Of a stretch of DNA of 64,000 nt, positions 17,514-26,721 are shown piece by piece; the first letter of the stretch is position 1, and each line of letters begins with the position of its first letter. Source of the stretch: Anaerolineales bacterium (GTDB lineage Bacteria; Chloroflexota; Anaerolineae; Anaerolineales; Villigracilaceae). The stretch is from the NCBI GenBank assembly GCA_020634885.1, contig JACKAW010000003.1, positions 186,001 to 250,000 on the forward strand. The letters run 5' to 3'. Under the pieces are notes generated by a model that ran no database searches, was not told where the DNA came from, and saw only the letters and a list, made by a program, of their open reading frames with translations. Made by a program: the position numbers and the translations under genes.

Positions 17514-18803
17514 ATGAAACGCCTCGAACTCTTCCCCATCAGCACTTCTATTGAGAACGATCAACTAAGAATTGCCGGTCTTAACCTGCATTCTCTTGTA
17601 GAAAAATATGGAACGCCGCTCTATGCGTACGACCAGGATACATTGGATTCTGCGGCGCAGGCATACAAAACTGCGCTCGCCTCTCACTACCCTGCGCCTG
17701 CTTCTGTGACCTATGCCGGAAAGGCATTCCTCAGCCTTTTTATGGCGCAATGGACCCAATTGCATAACCTCACTGTGGATTGCACCGGCGAAGGCGAGAT
17801 CGGTATTGCCGCGGCAGCCGGAGTTGCGCGTGAAAATATCCTTGTTCATGGTGTCAATAAATCTGATGCGGATCTGGCAGCCGCTTTCGATCATGCTTCA
17901 ACGATTGTGGTGGATAACCTAAGCGAGTTAAAACGAATTATCAATGTATCACCTGCCAAACTCCCAGACCTTTGGCTGCGCCTTCTTCCGGGAGTTTCTG
18001 TCACCACCCACCACGTCCACACCCAAACCGGTCATCACGAAAGCAAGTTTGGCATGACCCGCGATGAAGTTCTACAGGCGGCGAAACTTTGCAAGGAAAA
18101 TAATTTACCGTTAAAGGGTATTCATTTTCACCAGGGGTCAAATTTCCGTGATCCTGAGCCCTTGCTCCCTGCCATTGAAATGGCGCTTGATCTCGTCAAA
18201 GAGATCGGCTTTTTGGGTGAATGGCATTTTTGCCCAGGCGGAGGCTGGGGTGTTGCATATCACGAGGATGAGTTACCGCATCCACCCGTTGAACATTATG
18301 TGCGCGGAATTGCGGAAGCGGTGGTTGATGGGTGCAAAATAAGGAATTTGAGCCTGCCACATTTACACCTTGAGCCAGGGCGCAGCCTTGTTGCACGAGG
18401 TGGAGTGGCCGTATACCGTGTGGGCGCCATTAAACGGCGTGGAAACAAAACCTGGCTGCTCACCGATGGCGGCATGGCAGATAACCCACGGTTTGCGCTC
18501 TACGGGGCGAAATATGCCTGTTTGCCGGTATCCAGCCCAAAGGGAGAGCGAAGCGGGGTTGTATCCATCGCAGGACCGTATTGTGAATCTGGAGATATTG
18601 TCATCGAAGATTTGCCCATGCCAAATGTCAGGGAAGGTGATCTGATCGCCATTCCTGTTGCGGGGGCGTATCACTTGAGTATGTCGTCTAATTACAATGG
18701 GGCGCGCAGACCTGTGGTTTTGTGGTTGAACGAGGGTGCTGCAAAAGTGATGCAAAAGCGGGAGTCTGTGCAAGAGCTGCTTGTGCGGGATTTTGGTTTA
18801 TAG
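17514..18803 (+). CDS. lysA: Diaminopimelate decarboxylase
   Basis: PLP-dependent fold-III decarboxylase making L-lysine from meso-DAP, 429 residues. The PLP lysine is Lys70 in VTYAGKAFLS. Other features are HFHQGSNFRD, the glycine loop CPGGGWG, the EPGRSLVARGG motif and the CESGD motif that completes the active site at the dimer interface. The ATG at 17514 lies one base after the GGDEF stop; a longer frame reading back into that gene is rejected. A short insertion (SPKGERSG) lies just before the CESGD region. The 3' end overlaps the convergent HD-GYP gene by 6 bp. Confidence 0.92.
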   Translation: MKRLELFPISTSIENDQLRIAGLNLHSLVEKYGTPLYAYDQDTLDSAAQAYKTALASHYPAPASVTYAGKAFLSLFMAQWTQLHNLTVDCTGEGEIGIAAAAGVARENILVHGVNKSDADLAAAFDHASTIVVDNLSELKRIINVSPAKLPDLWLRLLPGVSVTTHHVHTQTGHHESKFGMTRDEVLQAAKLCKENNLPLKGIHFHQGSNFRDPEPLLPAIEMALDLVKEIGFLGEWHFCPGGGWGVAYHEDELPHPPVEHYVRGIAEAVVDGCKIRNLSLPHLHLEPGRSLVARGGVAVYRVGAIKRRGNKTWLLTDGGMADNPRFALYGAKYACLPVSSPKGERSGVVSIAGPYCESGDIVIEDLPMPNVREGDLIAIPVAGAYHLSMSSNYNGARRPVVLWLNEGAAKVMQKRESVQELLVRDFGL

Positions 18804-21800
18804 TTTTTCGATCAGTTTAAGAAATGCCTGCACGACCTGTGGGTCAAATTGTGCTCCTGAACCTTGCTTGATGTATTGCAAGGTTTTTTCTTTTGACCAT
18901 GCAGTACGGTATGGACGGTCTGAGGTCAGGGCATCCCACACGTCAACTACAGAAAAGATGCGGGCAGAGAGGGGGATCTCTTCTCCCTTTAATCCACGTG
19001 GGTAGCCTTTGCCATTCCACCATTCATGGTGGCAATATGGAATTTCAAGAGCGGGTTGCAGGAAGGGTATCAAAGACAGCATCTCGAAAGCGTATTGTGG
19101 GTGCAATCTCATAATGAGTTGCTCCTGCGCGGTCAGTGGACCAGGTTTGTTTAGGATGGAATCGGGGATACCCATTTTGCCGATATCATGCAGGGTGGCG
19201 CCGCGTTGAATTTGGATGATCTCATTTTCTGGAATTGCCATGGCGTTCGCCAGTTCAATCGTCAATTCAGTTACTCGGCGGGTGTGTCCTTCTGTTAGCT
19301 CATCACGCAATTCAAGTGCGCGTGCCCAGCCCTCCAGGGTGTTATCGTATGCAAGCATAAGTTCGTTTGCTTGTTCAAGGGTTTGTTCGTAGAGCGTGGC
19401 GCGGTGCAGGGCGCTGCCTGCCATTTCAGCGATGGCGGTAAGCAGGCGGATTTCCGTCTCGGTAAAGTGATGGAAAGTTTTCAGCCGGATATGCAGGACT
19501 CCGATCACTTTTTCTTGTGAAAGCAACGGCAGGGAAATACCACTGTGAGCGTCACTCAAAATATGCCGCTCATCCGGCAGAATGGAGGCAAGTGGGTCAG
19601 TTTGAAGATCTTCGGTGACGTACATTTCGCCTGTTTTTGCCACATGCCCCGTGATCCCCATGCCTGAAACCTGTCTCAATAAAGGCTCGCCCGTCATTTT
19701 GATATCTTTACCAGATTTTACTGAATACCAGCCCGGTGAAATCAACTGGTTTACGGTTTCATCGAGGGTGTAAATCGTGCCGTAATCGCCGCCTACAATT
19801 TCCACAGAATATCGAACCACCAATGGGATCACATCTCGAACACTTACGGCAATGCGCAAACTGGATGAGATCAAAGCCAGGGTTTGAAGTTCTTCTGCCC
19901 GGCGGCGCAGGTTATCTTCATCTTTTCTACGTTCGGTGATATCTCGCAGGATGGCAGTGTAGAATTTTTTGCCGCCGATCTCGTATTGGGAAATAAACGC
20001 TTCCATTGGGAACTCTTCGCCGTCGGCGCGCAGTCCAGAGAGGGAGTTCAGTTGTCCATGCCGCCTGTCGGAGTTCCAGTTCTTGCCATAGTTTGCCACC
20101 ATGTTTGCATGAGAATGTTTGGCGCGATTGGGAATGAATATCTCCAGCGATTTCCCAATGGCGTGTTCAGCCGAGCACTTAAATATCTTTTCAGCGAAAG
20201 GGTTGAAGAGTACGATCTTTTGAGATTCATCAATGGTGATGATGGCATTCGGGGCGGTGTTAATGATGCCTGCCAGGCGTGCTTCGCTTTCCTGCAATGC
20301 GCGTTCTGCCTTTTTCCTCTCGGTGATATCCATGGTGCTGACAAGAACCCGGTCGTATTTATCATGCTGAGGGAGTGAGATCGCAATCCATATCTCACGG
20401 CGTTCACCTTCCAGGGTTATGTTGTAAGTTTCGTGTTCGTAGGAGGTTTGCCTCTCAGCAATGGCTGAGATATCTTCGGCAAAAGACACTGGAATATCGC
20501 TGCCGAAGATGCCGGAAAGCGGTCCGATCAGTTCCGACTTGTCTCTGGCGCCCATCATTTTTACGGCAACCTCATTCATATCCAGAACCTGGATTTTTTG
20601 CGCCGCACTTTTGAGAAAGTCAGGATTTTCTCGGAAGTAACGTTTGAAGTCGGTAACGCCATTGCTTTTTAGCGTATCGATATCCTCCATCAGCGCGGAA
20701 TAGTCCTCCTCCCATAATGCCACACTGACGCTGTCAAAGATGGTATGGTAACGTTCTTCCGACTCTCTTAAGGCTCGTTCGGCTAGTTTTCGTTCGGTAA
20801 TATCTCGATAGTTAACCACAATGCCAGAAATGTGTGTGTCGTTTAATCGGTTGTGACCCGTTACCTCAAAATAACGCCATTCACCATCTTTTCGTTGAAG
20901 GCGATACTGAACGGTTTGAACTGCCTCCGGCTGGAATGCGAATTCTTCCAATAATTTCATAACTCTGGGGCTATCTTCCGGATGAACAAACCGGAAGGCG
21001 CTCTGCCCAATGATCTCATCAAGTGAATAACCGGTCAGCCGTTCTTCAGAGGGGGCTGCATATTGAACAATTCCTTGTGAATCTACAATGGCAAATCCTT
21101 CCACTGAATTTTCGATCAAAGCGCGGAAATATTCTTCACGATGCTCAATCCGTTCATATAGTCTTGCGTTTTCAATGGCAATTGCAATCTGATCTGCCAG
21201 CGCGCGCGCAAATAAAATTTCTTTTGGCTCAAAATTACGGTTCGGGTCAGATGCGAAGAGTTCAGCCAAGCCCAGTGAGTGTCCGCGCAGTTGCAGCGGT
21301 ATCAACAAGGATGAATGCATATCATCATGCTGTAATTGTTGAATTTCCGATCTATCTGCCTTTGGGTCATCAAGCCGAATAACGAGCGGCTGTCCACTTT
21401 GAAGTACGCGTCGGGTGGCAGGATAATCTTCAAGTGAAAATACGCGTCCCAAATCTCCGTCTCCGCTTACATCATCATTGGCTGAGTAAATGGCAAGAGT
21501 AACAATTTCGTCGCGTTCTGGAAAGTAATCTGAGAGGGAACAAAAATCCACCCGCATAAGGCGTGCCAGCGTAGTAGCAGCCTGTTTTAATACATCTGGC
21601 AGCTGTAAACTGGATGAAACCGCGCGTGAAACCGTTAACAAGGCGCGTAATTCGCTCTCCTGTTGGCGTGTTTGTGCGAACAATTCGGCATGTTCAAAGA
21701 CCGAAGCAGCATGTCCCGCCATTGCCTGGGCAAGCCGAATCTCTTGCGGGGTAAACACACGCCTGCGCCGACTCTCCCAAATTTCTATATTTCCATACAA

Positions 21801-23873
21801 TCGTCCATGCGCTGTGATCGGAACAAATAACATGGTTTCAATCCCGTATTCAATAAATAAGTTGCGTTCTGGGTCGGTCAGTCCGATATCATCCTTGTAT
21901 ATGACTTTAATATCACCCATCCGCATTGCCTGCATAATGGACTCATAATGGGATGCAATATACAACCTGCCAAGATCAGAACACCGTTCACTGGTCGAGG
22001 CTTCATCGCTCCAGTATTCAGCCACAACCAACGTGGTATCTTTTTCAAGGTTTATTTCTACAATATTAGCGCTGGTGGCATTGAGCGCTTCTGTCATGTG
22101 ATGGGCAAGTTTTCTCAATAAAACAGGCGGATCCATCAAACTGGATGCCATATCCTGCGCAGCGGAGTACAAAATTTCAAGTTCCGCCGCCTTGGCACGA
22201 GTTTCATCATCCAGTTTAGCTTTTAATAAGGCAAGGGCAAATTGTTGAGATGCCTGATTCGCCAGTTCCATTTCTTCAGTGGTAAAAATATGGGAATTAA
22301 AATAACCAAAAATGAGAACCCCAAGACGGCGGTTATCTGCAATCAGGGGAAGCCCAAGCGCCGAGCGCGCATTGAACAATGCTGCCAGGTCTGCGTCAAA
22401 GTACGGGTTATTGGCGGCATCTGGCACAGCAAGGACTCGTCCCTCTTCAAGAATGGCGCGGGTAAAGAATTTATCATCGAACCCCAAAGATGGGAGGTTC
22501 AACAATATCGGCTGGAAGTTTTCAGACCCTATAAATCTTTCTGGAATGTTGCGTGTTTCATCCCACAATGCAAAATAATAGCCGTCTGCGCCCAGCGCCC
22601 CTTCCAGGCTGCGAACAAATTCCTTAAGCAGTAATTCAAGGTCATTGTAGATAAGCGCCGCTTGTGTCACCTTGTTTAAGAACATTTGATGATTGGCATA
22701 AATTTTCAAACGATTGGCGGCGCCGATGTTTTCAATCGCATACGCAAGATCATCTGCCAGTTCCTGAAGAAGCGCAAGTTCCTCATCCTCAAATGAAGTT
22801 TTAGGCTGGGAGGGGTTTACCACCAGAATACCCAGTGCGCCCCCATTTCTAACAAGCGGAAAGGATACAGCCGAGCGTTCCTGGCAATTCTTCTTAAACA
22901 TACAAGACCGGCACATCTCATCTTCCGGATCTTTCACCAGAAACACCGATTGGGTTTGAAGCGCATTGATAACACAGCCAATGCCCTGGTCATCCACATC
23001 CAACCGCATATTGAATTTTTGCACATCCACTTCCCCACCGGCATAAGCGGCAAGATTCAACGTCACCCGATCTTCGCCCAACAGCCCCACCCAGGCAAGA
23101 ACATATCCCTGCCCCGAGACGAGCAATTCACATGCTTTTTTTAATAACGTATCGAGGTCACCTGTACGAACAATGGCTTGATTGATATCGCTGATCAACC
23201 GTAAAGTATGTCCCAGGCGTTTTTCACGTTCAAGGGATGTGCGGGTTTCATTCAGGCTTGTCCCCAGAGTCTGCAAAAGATAGCTGATTGAAATCAATAC
23301 CGCAACACTTAACAACAGAAATACAATGCCCCCGCTCACCCAGGCACCACCATCTACAGAGTTGATCTGACGCTCAGCTGGGACAATAATTATTTGTGTC
23401 ACCTGAAGCCAACCCATTACGAAGTATGTGAGCAAACTCACCCCTAAAGCGATCAAACTAATTCGCTGGTCAAAGAATATTGCTGAGAGCACAACAAATG
23501 CAAAGAGAATAATCCGCCCATCACCGCTCAAGGACGAAAGCCCAAGCCCTCCAACCCCCAATACATAAATGATAAAGAGGAACAAACCCGCACGCCATTT
23601 GTATGGCAGCCGCCTGTTAAGCGTTACCCAAAACAGGACCACTGTTGTGGCAAGATACATAACCAGCACAGATGCGGTCATTGCCACCGGGTTTTCGTAC
23701 ATATCCTTTTCCAGACGGTACGTTTCAAGCACATTATTAATACCGCTGATAAGCGCAATGATCCAAACAAATGAAATGCCTCGTAATATCACCTCCAAGA
23801 CGCGTAGACGCCATTCCCTCAGGTCGCGTGATGCAAGGTGGTTGAGCGGTAAATCAAAAATAGCACGGAACAT
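18798..23873 (-). CDS. Multidomain HD-GYP c-di-GMP phosphodiesterase
   Basis: 1691 residues. About six TM helices fill residues 25-205. Then follow four GAF-type domains (about 235-395, 405-565, 575-740, 750-910), three PAS domains (about 925-1040, 1050-1175, 1180-1300), another GAF (about 1310-1470) and a C-terminal HD-GYP domain (about 1500-1691). HDIGK, HHEWWNGKGYP and the downstream VVDVWDALTSDRPYR motif are intact, so c-di-GMP hydrolysis is expected. The first GAF carries an unusual Cys321-X2-Cys324-X5-Cys330 motif. It converges on lysA with a 6-bp overlap and is divergent from the prenyltransferase gene. Confidence 0.9.
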   Translation of the reverse strand: MFRAIFDLPLNHLASRDLREWRLRVLEVILRGISFVWIIALISGINNVLETYRLEKDMYENPVAMTASVLVMYLATTVVLFWVTLNRRLPYKWRAGLFLFIIYVLGVGGLGLSSLSGDGRIILFAFVVLSAIFFDQRISLIALGVSLLTYFVMGWLQVTQIIIVPAERQINSVDGGAWVSGGIVFLLLSVAVLISISYLLQTLGTSLNETRTSLEREKRLGHTLRLISDINQAIVRTGDLDTLLKKACELLVSGQGYVLAWVGLLGEDRVTLNLAAYAGGEVDVQKFNMRLDVDDQGIGCVINALQTQSVFLVKDPEDEMCRSCMFKKNCQERSAVSFPLVRNGGALGILVVNPSQPKTSFEDEELALLQELADDLAYAIENIGAANRLKIYANHQMFLNKVTQAALIYNDLELLLKEFVRSLEGALGADGYYFALWDETRNIPERFIGSENFQPILLNLPSLGFDDKFFTRAILEEGRVLAVPDAANNPYFDADLAALFNARSALGLPLIADNRRLGVLIFGYFNSHIFTTEEMELANQASQQFALALLKAKLDDETRAKAAELEILYSAAQDMASSLMDPPVLLRKLAHHMTEALNATSANIVEINLEKDTTLVVAEYWSDEASTSERCSDLGRLYIASHYESIMQAMRMGDIKVIYKDDIGLTDPERNLFIEYGIETMLFVPITAHGRLYGNIEIWESRRRRVFTPQEIRLAQAMAGHAASVFEHAELFAQTRQQESELRALLTVSRAVSSSLQLPDVLKQAATTLARLMRVDFCSLSDYFPERDEIVTLAIYSANDDVSGDGDLGRVFSLEDYPATRRVLQSGQPLVIRLDDPKADRSEIQQLQHDDMHSSLLIPLQLRGHSLGLAELFASDPNRNFEPKEILFARALADQIAIAIENARLYERIEHREEYFRALIENSVEGFAIVDSQGIVQYAAPSEERLTGYSLDEIIGQSAFRFVHPEDSPRVMKLLEEFAFQPEAVQTVQYRLQRKDGEWRYFEVTGHNRLNDTHISGIVVNYRDITERKLAERALRESEERYHTIFDSVSVALWEEDYSALMEDIDTLKSNGVTDFKRYFRENPDFLKSAAQKIQVLDMNEVAVKMMGARDKSELIGPLSGIFGSDIPVSFAEDISAIAERQTSYEHETYNITLEGERREIWIAISLPQHDKYDRVLVSTMDITERKKAERALQESEARLAGIINTAPNAIITIDESQKIVLFNPFAEKIFKCSAEHAIGKSLEIFIPNRAKHSHANMVANYGKNWNSDRRHGQLNSLSGLRADGEEFPMEAFISQYEIGGKKFYTAILRDITERRKDEDNLRRRAEELQTLALISSSLRIAVSVRDVIPLVVRYSVEIVGGDYGTIYTLDETVNQLISPGWYSVKSGKDIKMTGEPLLRQVSGMGITGHVAKTGEMYVTEDLQTDPLASILPDERHILSDAHSGISLPLLSQEKVIGVLHIRLKTFHHFTETEIRLLTAIAEMAGSALHRATLYEQTLEQANELMLAYDNTLEGWARALELRDELTEGHTRRVTELTIELANAMAIPENEIIQIQRGATLHDIGKMGIPDSILNKPGPLTAQEQLIMRLHPQYAFEMLSLIPFLQPALEIPYCHHEWWNGKGYPRGLKGEEIPLSARIFSVVDVWDALTSDRPYRTAWSKEKTLQYIKQGSGAQFDPQVVQAFLKLIEKL

Positions 23874-23978
23874 TGTGATCTAACTAAATTATACATCCAT
23901 AGACAGGGACGCAAATACACAGGTATACTACGCCAGATTTTAAGCGCTTTTTGAAATAAACCAACTCGAGGAGAAATC

Positions 23979-24854
23979 ATGTCCAATCGGGATTCTATTC
24001 CAACATCCAAACTTGCCATGTTCTGGTCGCTTACCAAGCCTTCACAATCCGGACTTTTACTTTCTACAGGGCTGGCAGGCTATATGAGCGCGCGCTGCCC
24101 CGTCTTCAACATTTCCACCATCCTTCAACTTTCCCTCAGCCTCTTCCTCGCCATCGCTGGCAGCACCATCATGAACATGTGGTGGGACCGCGACATCGAC
24201 TCAAAAATGGGACGCACCCAAAAACGGGTCACATCCAAAGGGCTGCTTACAGACAAAGAAGTGTTGATCGCAGGCATTCTCATTTCCGTCATAGGCATCG
24301 GCTGGGCGCTGGCAATGGACTGGCTCTACGGCTTGGTCGTCTTTGCCGGCTGGTTCTTCGATGTTGTGATCTACAGCATGTGGCTCAAACGCCGCACCTG
24401 CTGGAGCATCGTTTGGGGCGGCATCTCTGGCGCCATGCCCATCCTCGCAGGGCGTGTGCTGGGTCTCGGCTCCATCGATTGGATCGGGCTCATGCTTGCC
24501 CTCGGCATCCTTTTGTGGATACCCACCCACACCCTCACCTTCAGCATGAAATTCGAAAAAGACTACGCCGATGCAGGCGTACCAACCTTCCCCTCCACCT
24601 ATGGGCTGGCGGTCACCCGCTTCACCATCGCCTTTTCCTCCGTACTCGCCGCCGCCGCAATGGTCATTGCAGGCATCGGCATCGGCATGGACTGGGGCTT
24701 CCTGCGCCTGCTTGGCGTTCTATCCGCCGGTCTGCTTATACTGGCAGCCGCCATGACCTTCAACCCCACCGAACGCGTCAACTTTGGCTTGTTCAAATAC
24801 GCATCCATTTACATGCTTGCAGCCATGATCCTGGTCGTTGTCGAAGTCATCTAA
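23979..24854 (+). CDS. CtaB/UbiA-type polyprenyltransferase (heme o synthase-like)
   Basis: Membrane prenyltransferase of 291 residues with about eight to nine TM helices. The first Asp-rich motif is NMWWDRDIDSKMGRT, corresponding to NxxxDxxxDxxMxRT of CtaB; the second is KFEKDYADAGVP, matching the DDYxxAGxP of heme o synthases. The GGISGAMPILAGR segment also matches CtaB. Farnesylation of protoheme IX is the likely reaction, but divergence leaves other UbiA roles possible. GAGGAG precedes the ATG. It abuts the next membrane gene without a gap. Confidence 0.78.
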   Translation: MSNRDSIPTSKLAMFWSLTKPSQSGLLLSTGLAGYMSARCPVFNISTILQLSLSLFLAIAGSTIMNMWWDRDIDSKMGRTQKRVTSKGLLTDKEVLIAGILISVIGIGWALAMDWLYGLVVFAGWFFDVVIYSMWLKRRTCWSIVWGGISGAMPILAGRVLGLGSIDWIGLMLALGILLWIPTHTLTFSMKFEKDYADAGVPTFPSTYGLAVTRFTIAFSSVLAAAAMVIAGIGIGMDWGFLRLLGVLSAGLLILAAAMTFNPTERVNFGLFKYASIYMLAAMILVVVEVI

Positions 24855-25457
24855 ATGAAATCCTCCTCACACAGAACCTTTCTCCTCCTAACCTCTCTCC
24901 TTGCCGGGTATCAGGTATCCGTAGGGATAGAAGGATTCACCATCCTACCCATCACCGCCTACACCATTTCATTTGGCGTCATACTCATCGCAGCCCTGCT
25001 TATCTACATTTTAGGGATCGAGGTGCTGGACTCGCCCATTGTTGTCATCGTCTCCACCATCATCCCGCTTAGTCTGGCAGTCGGTCTTGTCTGGCAGCAC
25101 CTCGCCTCAGTGCGGACCTCATTCCTGATTCTCGCCATTATCGGTTTCCTCGCCGTAAGTTTGACCCGTTCATTCCCCATGCCGAATAAACTTCCCATCA
25201 TCGCCATCGCCCTCACACATGGCATTGCGGGTCTCACCATCTTCCTGCTTCCCATTGTATTGTCAGTACAGGGAGCCGCCAAACCATTATTCTCCCTCGT
25301 CGGCATCGGCGGCGCATTGATAGGAATAGTCGGATTACTCCTTTCTTCCCAAAGCATTGGAAAAACTTTTGTACCGCGAGACAAGGTGATGAACCTCTTC
25401 CCCGCATTGTTATTTTTTACAACTGCACTATTCGTAGCAGGCTTTGCCTTCAGATAA
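24855..25457 (+). CDS. Hypothetical six-TM membrane protein
   Basis: Not recognised. 200 residues, nearly all hydrophobic, with about six helices and few charges (basic loop at RSFPMPNKLP). The ATG follows directly after the TAA of the CtaB-like gene, so the two are translationally coupled and probably work together in the same membrane process. There are no CtaA-type His pairs or other cofactor motifs I can identify. A strong terminator follows at 25461-25491. Confidence 0.65.
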   Translation: MKSSSHRTFLLLTSLLAGYQVSVGIEGFTILPITAYTISFGVILIAALLIYILGIEVLDSPIVVIVSTIIPLSLAVGLVWQHLASVRTSFLILAIIGFLAVSLTRSFPMPNKLPIIAIALTHGIAGLTIFLLPIVLSVQGAAKPLFSLVGIGGALIGIVGLLLSSQSIGKTFVPRDKVMNLFPALLFFTTALFVAGFAFR

Positions 25458-25460
25458 CAA

Positions 25461-25491
25461 AAAACTCCCTGTCGCTGACAGGGAGTTTTCT
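25461..25491. terminator. Bidirectional terminator
   Basis: AAAACTCCCTGT pairs with ACAGGGAGTTTT around CGCTG, with A/T runs on both sides. It serves the membrane-protein operon (plus) and the coiled-coil gene (minus). Confidence 0.9.
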
Positions 25492-25497
25492 TTTCAA

Positions 25498-25977
25498 TTA
25501 TTCACTGGGCTTTGCAGAGGGCGCTTTCCGCATCTGCTCTTCCTGAAGCATCCGCACACCGTTATTAACCTGAATCCCCAATTTATCGATCTGCTCCTGT
25601 AACTGTGTGAGCGTATCCAGAACATAATGATCCGCATCTGCACGGATATCATCTGCCTCAGCCCGTGCCTGCGCAAGGATCTGATCCGCACGGCGTTGAG
25701 CATCTTGCGTAACGATATCCTTTAACACCATTTGGTCGGCTTTTTCGCGGGCAAGCTGCAAGGTTCGGTTGGCTTCCTCTTGAGCCTGCGCCATCACACG
25801 GTCTCTTTGAGCGACCAGTTGCTGCGCCTTTTTCACCTCTTCAGGGATGACAATACGCATCTGGTCGATCAATTCCAGCATACGGTCTTCATCCACGACC
25901 ACATTGTGCGTGAAAGGCACAGCCTTGGCATCGTTAAAAAGTTCTTCCAAACGGTCAATTAGTTGAAGGATATCCAT
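25498..25977 (-). CDS. Coiled-coil protein of unknown function
   Basis: 159 residues, almost entirely helical and charged. Residues about 45-125 form a long coiled coil with alternating Ala/Gln/Glu/Arg (VAQRDRVMAQAQEEANRTLQ), similar in look to ATP-synthase b subunits or DivIVA-like proteins, but with no membrane anchor. The N-terminus (MDILQLIDRLEELFNDAKAV) is likely a short domain of its own. It lies downstream of coaD on the same strand. A cell-division or scaffold role is a guess only. Confidence 0.62.
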   Translation of the reverse strand: MDILQLIDRLEELFNDAKAVPFTHNVVVDEDRMLELIDQMRIVIPEEVKKAQQLVAQRDRVMAQAQEEANRTLQLAREKADQMVLKDIVTQDAQRRADQILAQARAEADDIRADADHYVLDTLTQLQEQIDKLGIQVNNGVRMLQEEQMRKAPSAKPSE

Positions 25978-26119
25978 AAGTTACTCACGTTTTGAGACAA
26001 AATACCGATCATTTGCCTGATTTTTTCTCAAAAATACGATATGCGATAATTCTAGCACATTAATTCAACGGCTTTTCTCAAAGAAACCAACCGTCAGGTT
26101 TTTATCATTTTAATCAAAC

Positions 26120-26638
26120 TCAATCTCTCAACGCATTAGGAAGAGATTGATCGCCAAGTTCCGCCACTTTTTCCTTGAGCGCGCGTTCCACATACGCAGG
26201 CACCATACTCGAAACATCTCCCCCCAATGTGGCAATTTCACGCACCGTGGAAGAAGATAAGAATGTGTGCTGCTCGGCAGTGATGAGCGCCACTGTCTCT
26301 ACCGCCGCACCGGCAAGCCGTTGATTCGCCAACGCCATACGGAACTCGAATTCAAAATCAGAAAAAACGCGAAGCCCGCGTACGATCACCTGAGCATTGA
26401 TCTGCTTTGCAAACTCAATGGTCAAACCGCTATAACCAGTGACTTTCACTTTAGGATTTTCTTTGAAAGCCTCTTCCACCAGAGAGATTCTTTCTTCCGG
26501 CATGAACATCAGGTTCTTCAAAGGCTTGTCATAAACAGCCATCACTACTTCATCAAACAACTTTGAAGCGCGGTTGGCAATATCCATATGCCCATAGTGA
26601 ATGGGATCAAAAGTTCCAGGAAATAAAGCTCTAACCAT
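26120..26638 (-). CDS. coaD: Phosphopantetheine adenylyltransferase
   Basis: Transfers AMP from ATP to 4'-phosphopantetheine in coenzyme A synthesis. 172 residues, slightly longer than the usual 160. The nucleotidyltransferase motif GTFDPIHYGH is at residues 8-17, and the second motif SSSTVRE near residues 127-133. The KNLMFMPEERISL segment and the VRGLRVFSDFEFEFRMA segment are typical. It lies between recG and the coiled-coil gene on the minus strand, with a degenerate palindromic repeat between recG and coaD. Confidence 0.95.
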   Translation of the reverse strand: MVRALFPGTFDPIHYGHMDIANRASKLFDEVVMAVYDKPLKNLMFMPEERISLVEEAFKENPKVKVTGYSGLTIEFAKQINAQVIVRGLRVFSDFEFEFRMALANQRLAGAAVETVALITAEQHTFLSSSTVREIATLGGDVSSMVPAYVERALKEKVAELGDQSLPNALRD

Positions 26639-26654
26639 GTGTCTCCATTTTTAA

Positions 26655-26718
26655 TGTAGAAGCGAGATCTCCTCGCCAATTTATTGAACTCGTACAGGGC
26701 AGGTTACCCCGCCTCTGC
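26655..26718. repeat. Degenerate GTAGGGGC-type palindromic repeat
   Basis: A decayed copy of the two-hairpin element at 6629-6687: GTAGAAGCGAGATCTCCTCG followed after a spacer by GGGCAGGTTACCCCGCC. It occupies the recG-coaD intergenic space. Confidence 0.6.
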
Positions 26719-26721
26719 AAA

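Noticed and set aside
18530..18565. Short SPKGERSG insertion in LysA as another mobile palindrome
   Set aside because: It resembles repeat-coded peptides but has no clear palindrome and no matching DNA copy elsewhere in the window.
24179..25072. His/Arg-rich plus-strand frame over the CtaB-like gene
   Set aside because: Shadow of a real gene; biased composition (His, Arg) results from reading another frame of GC-rich coding DNA.
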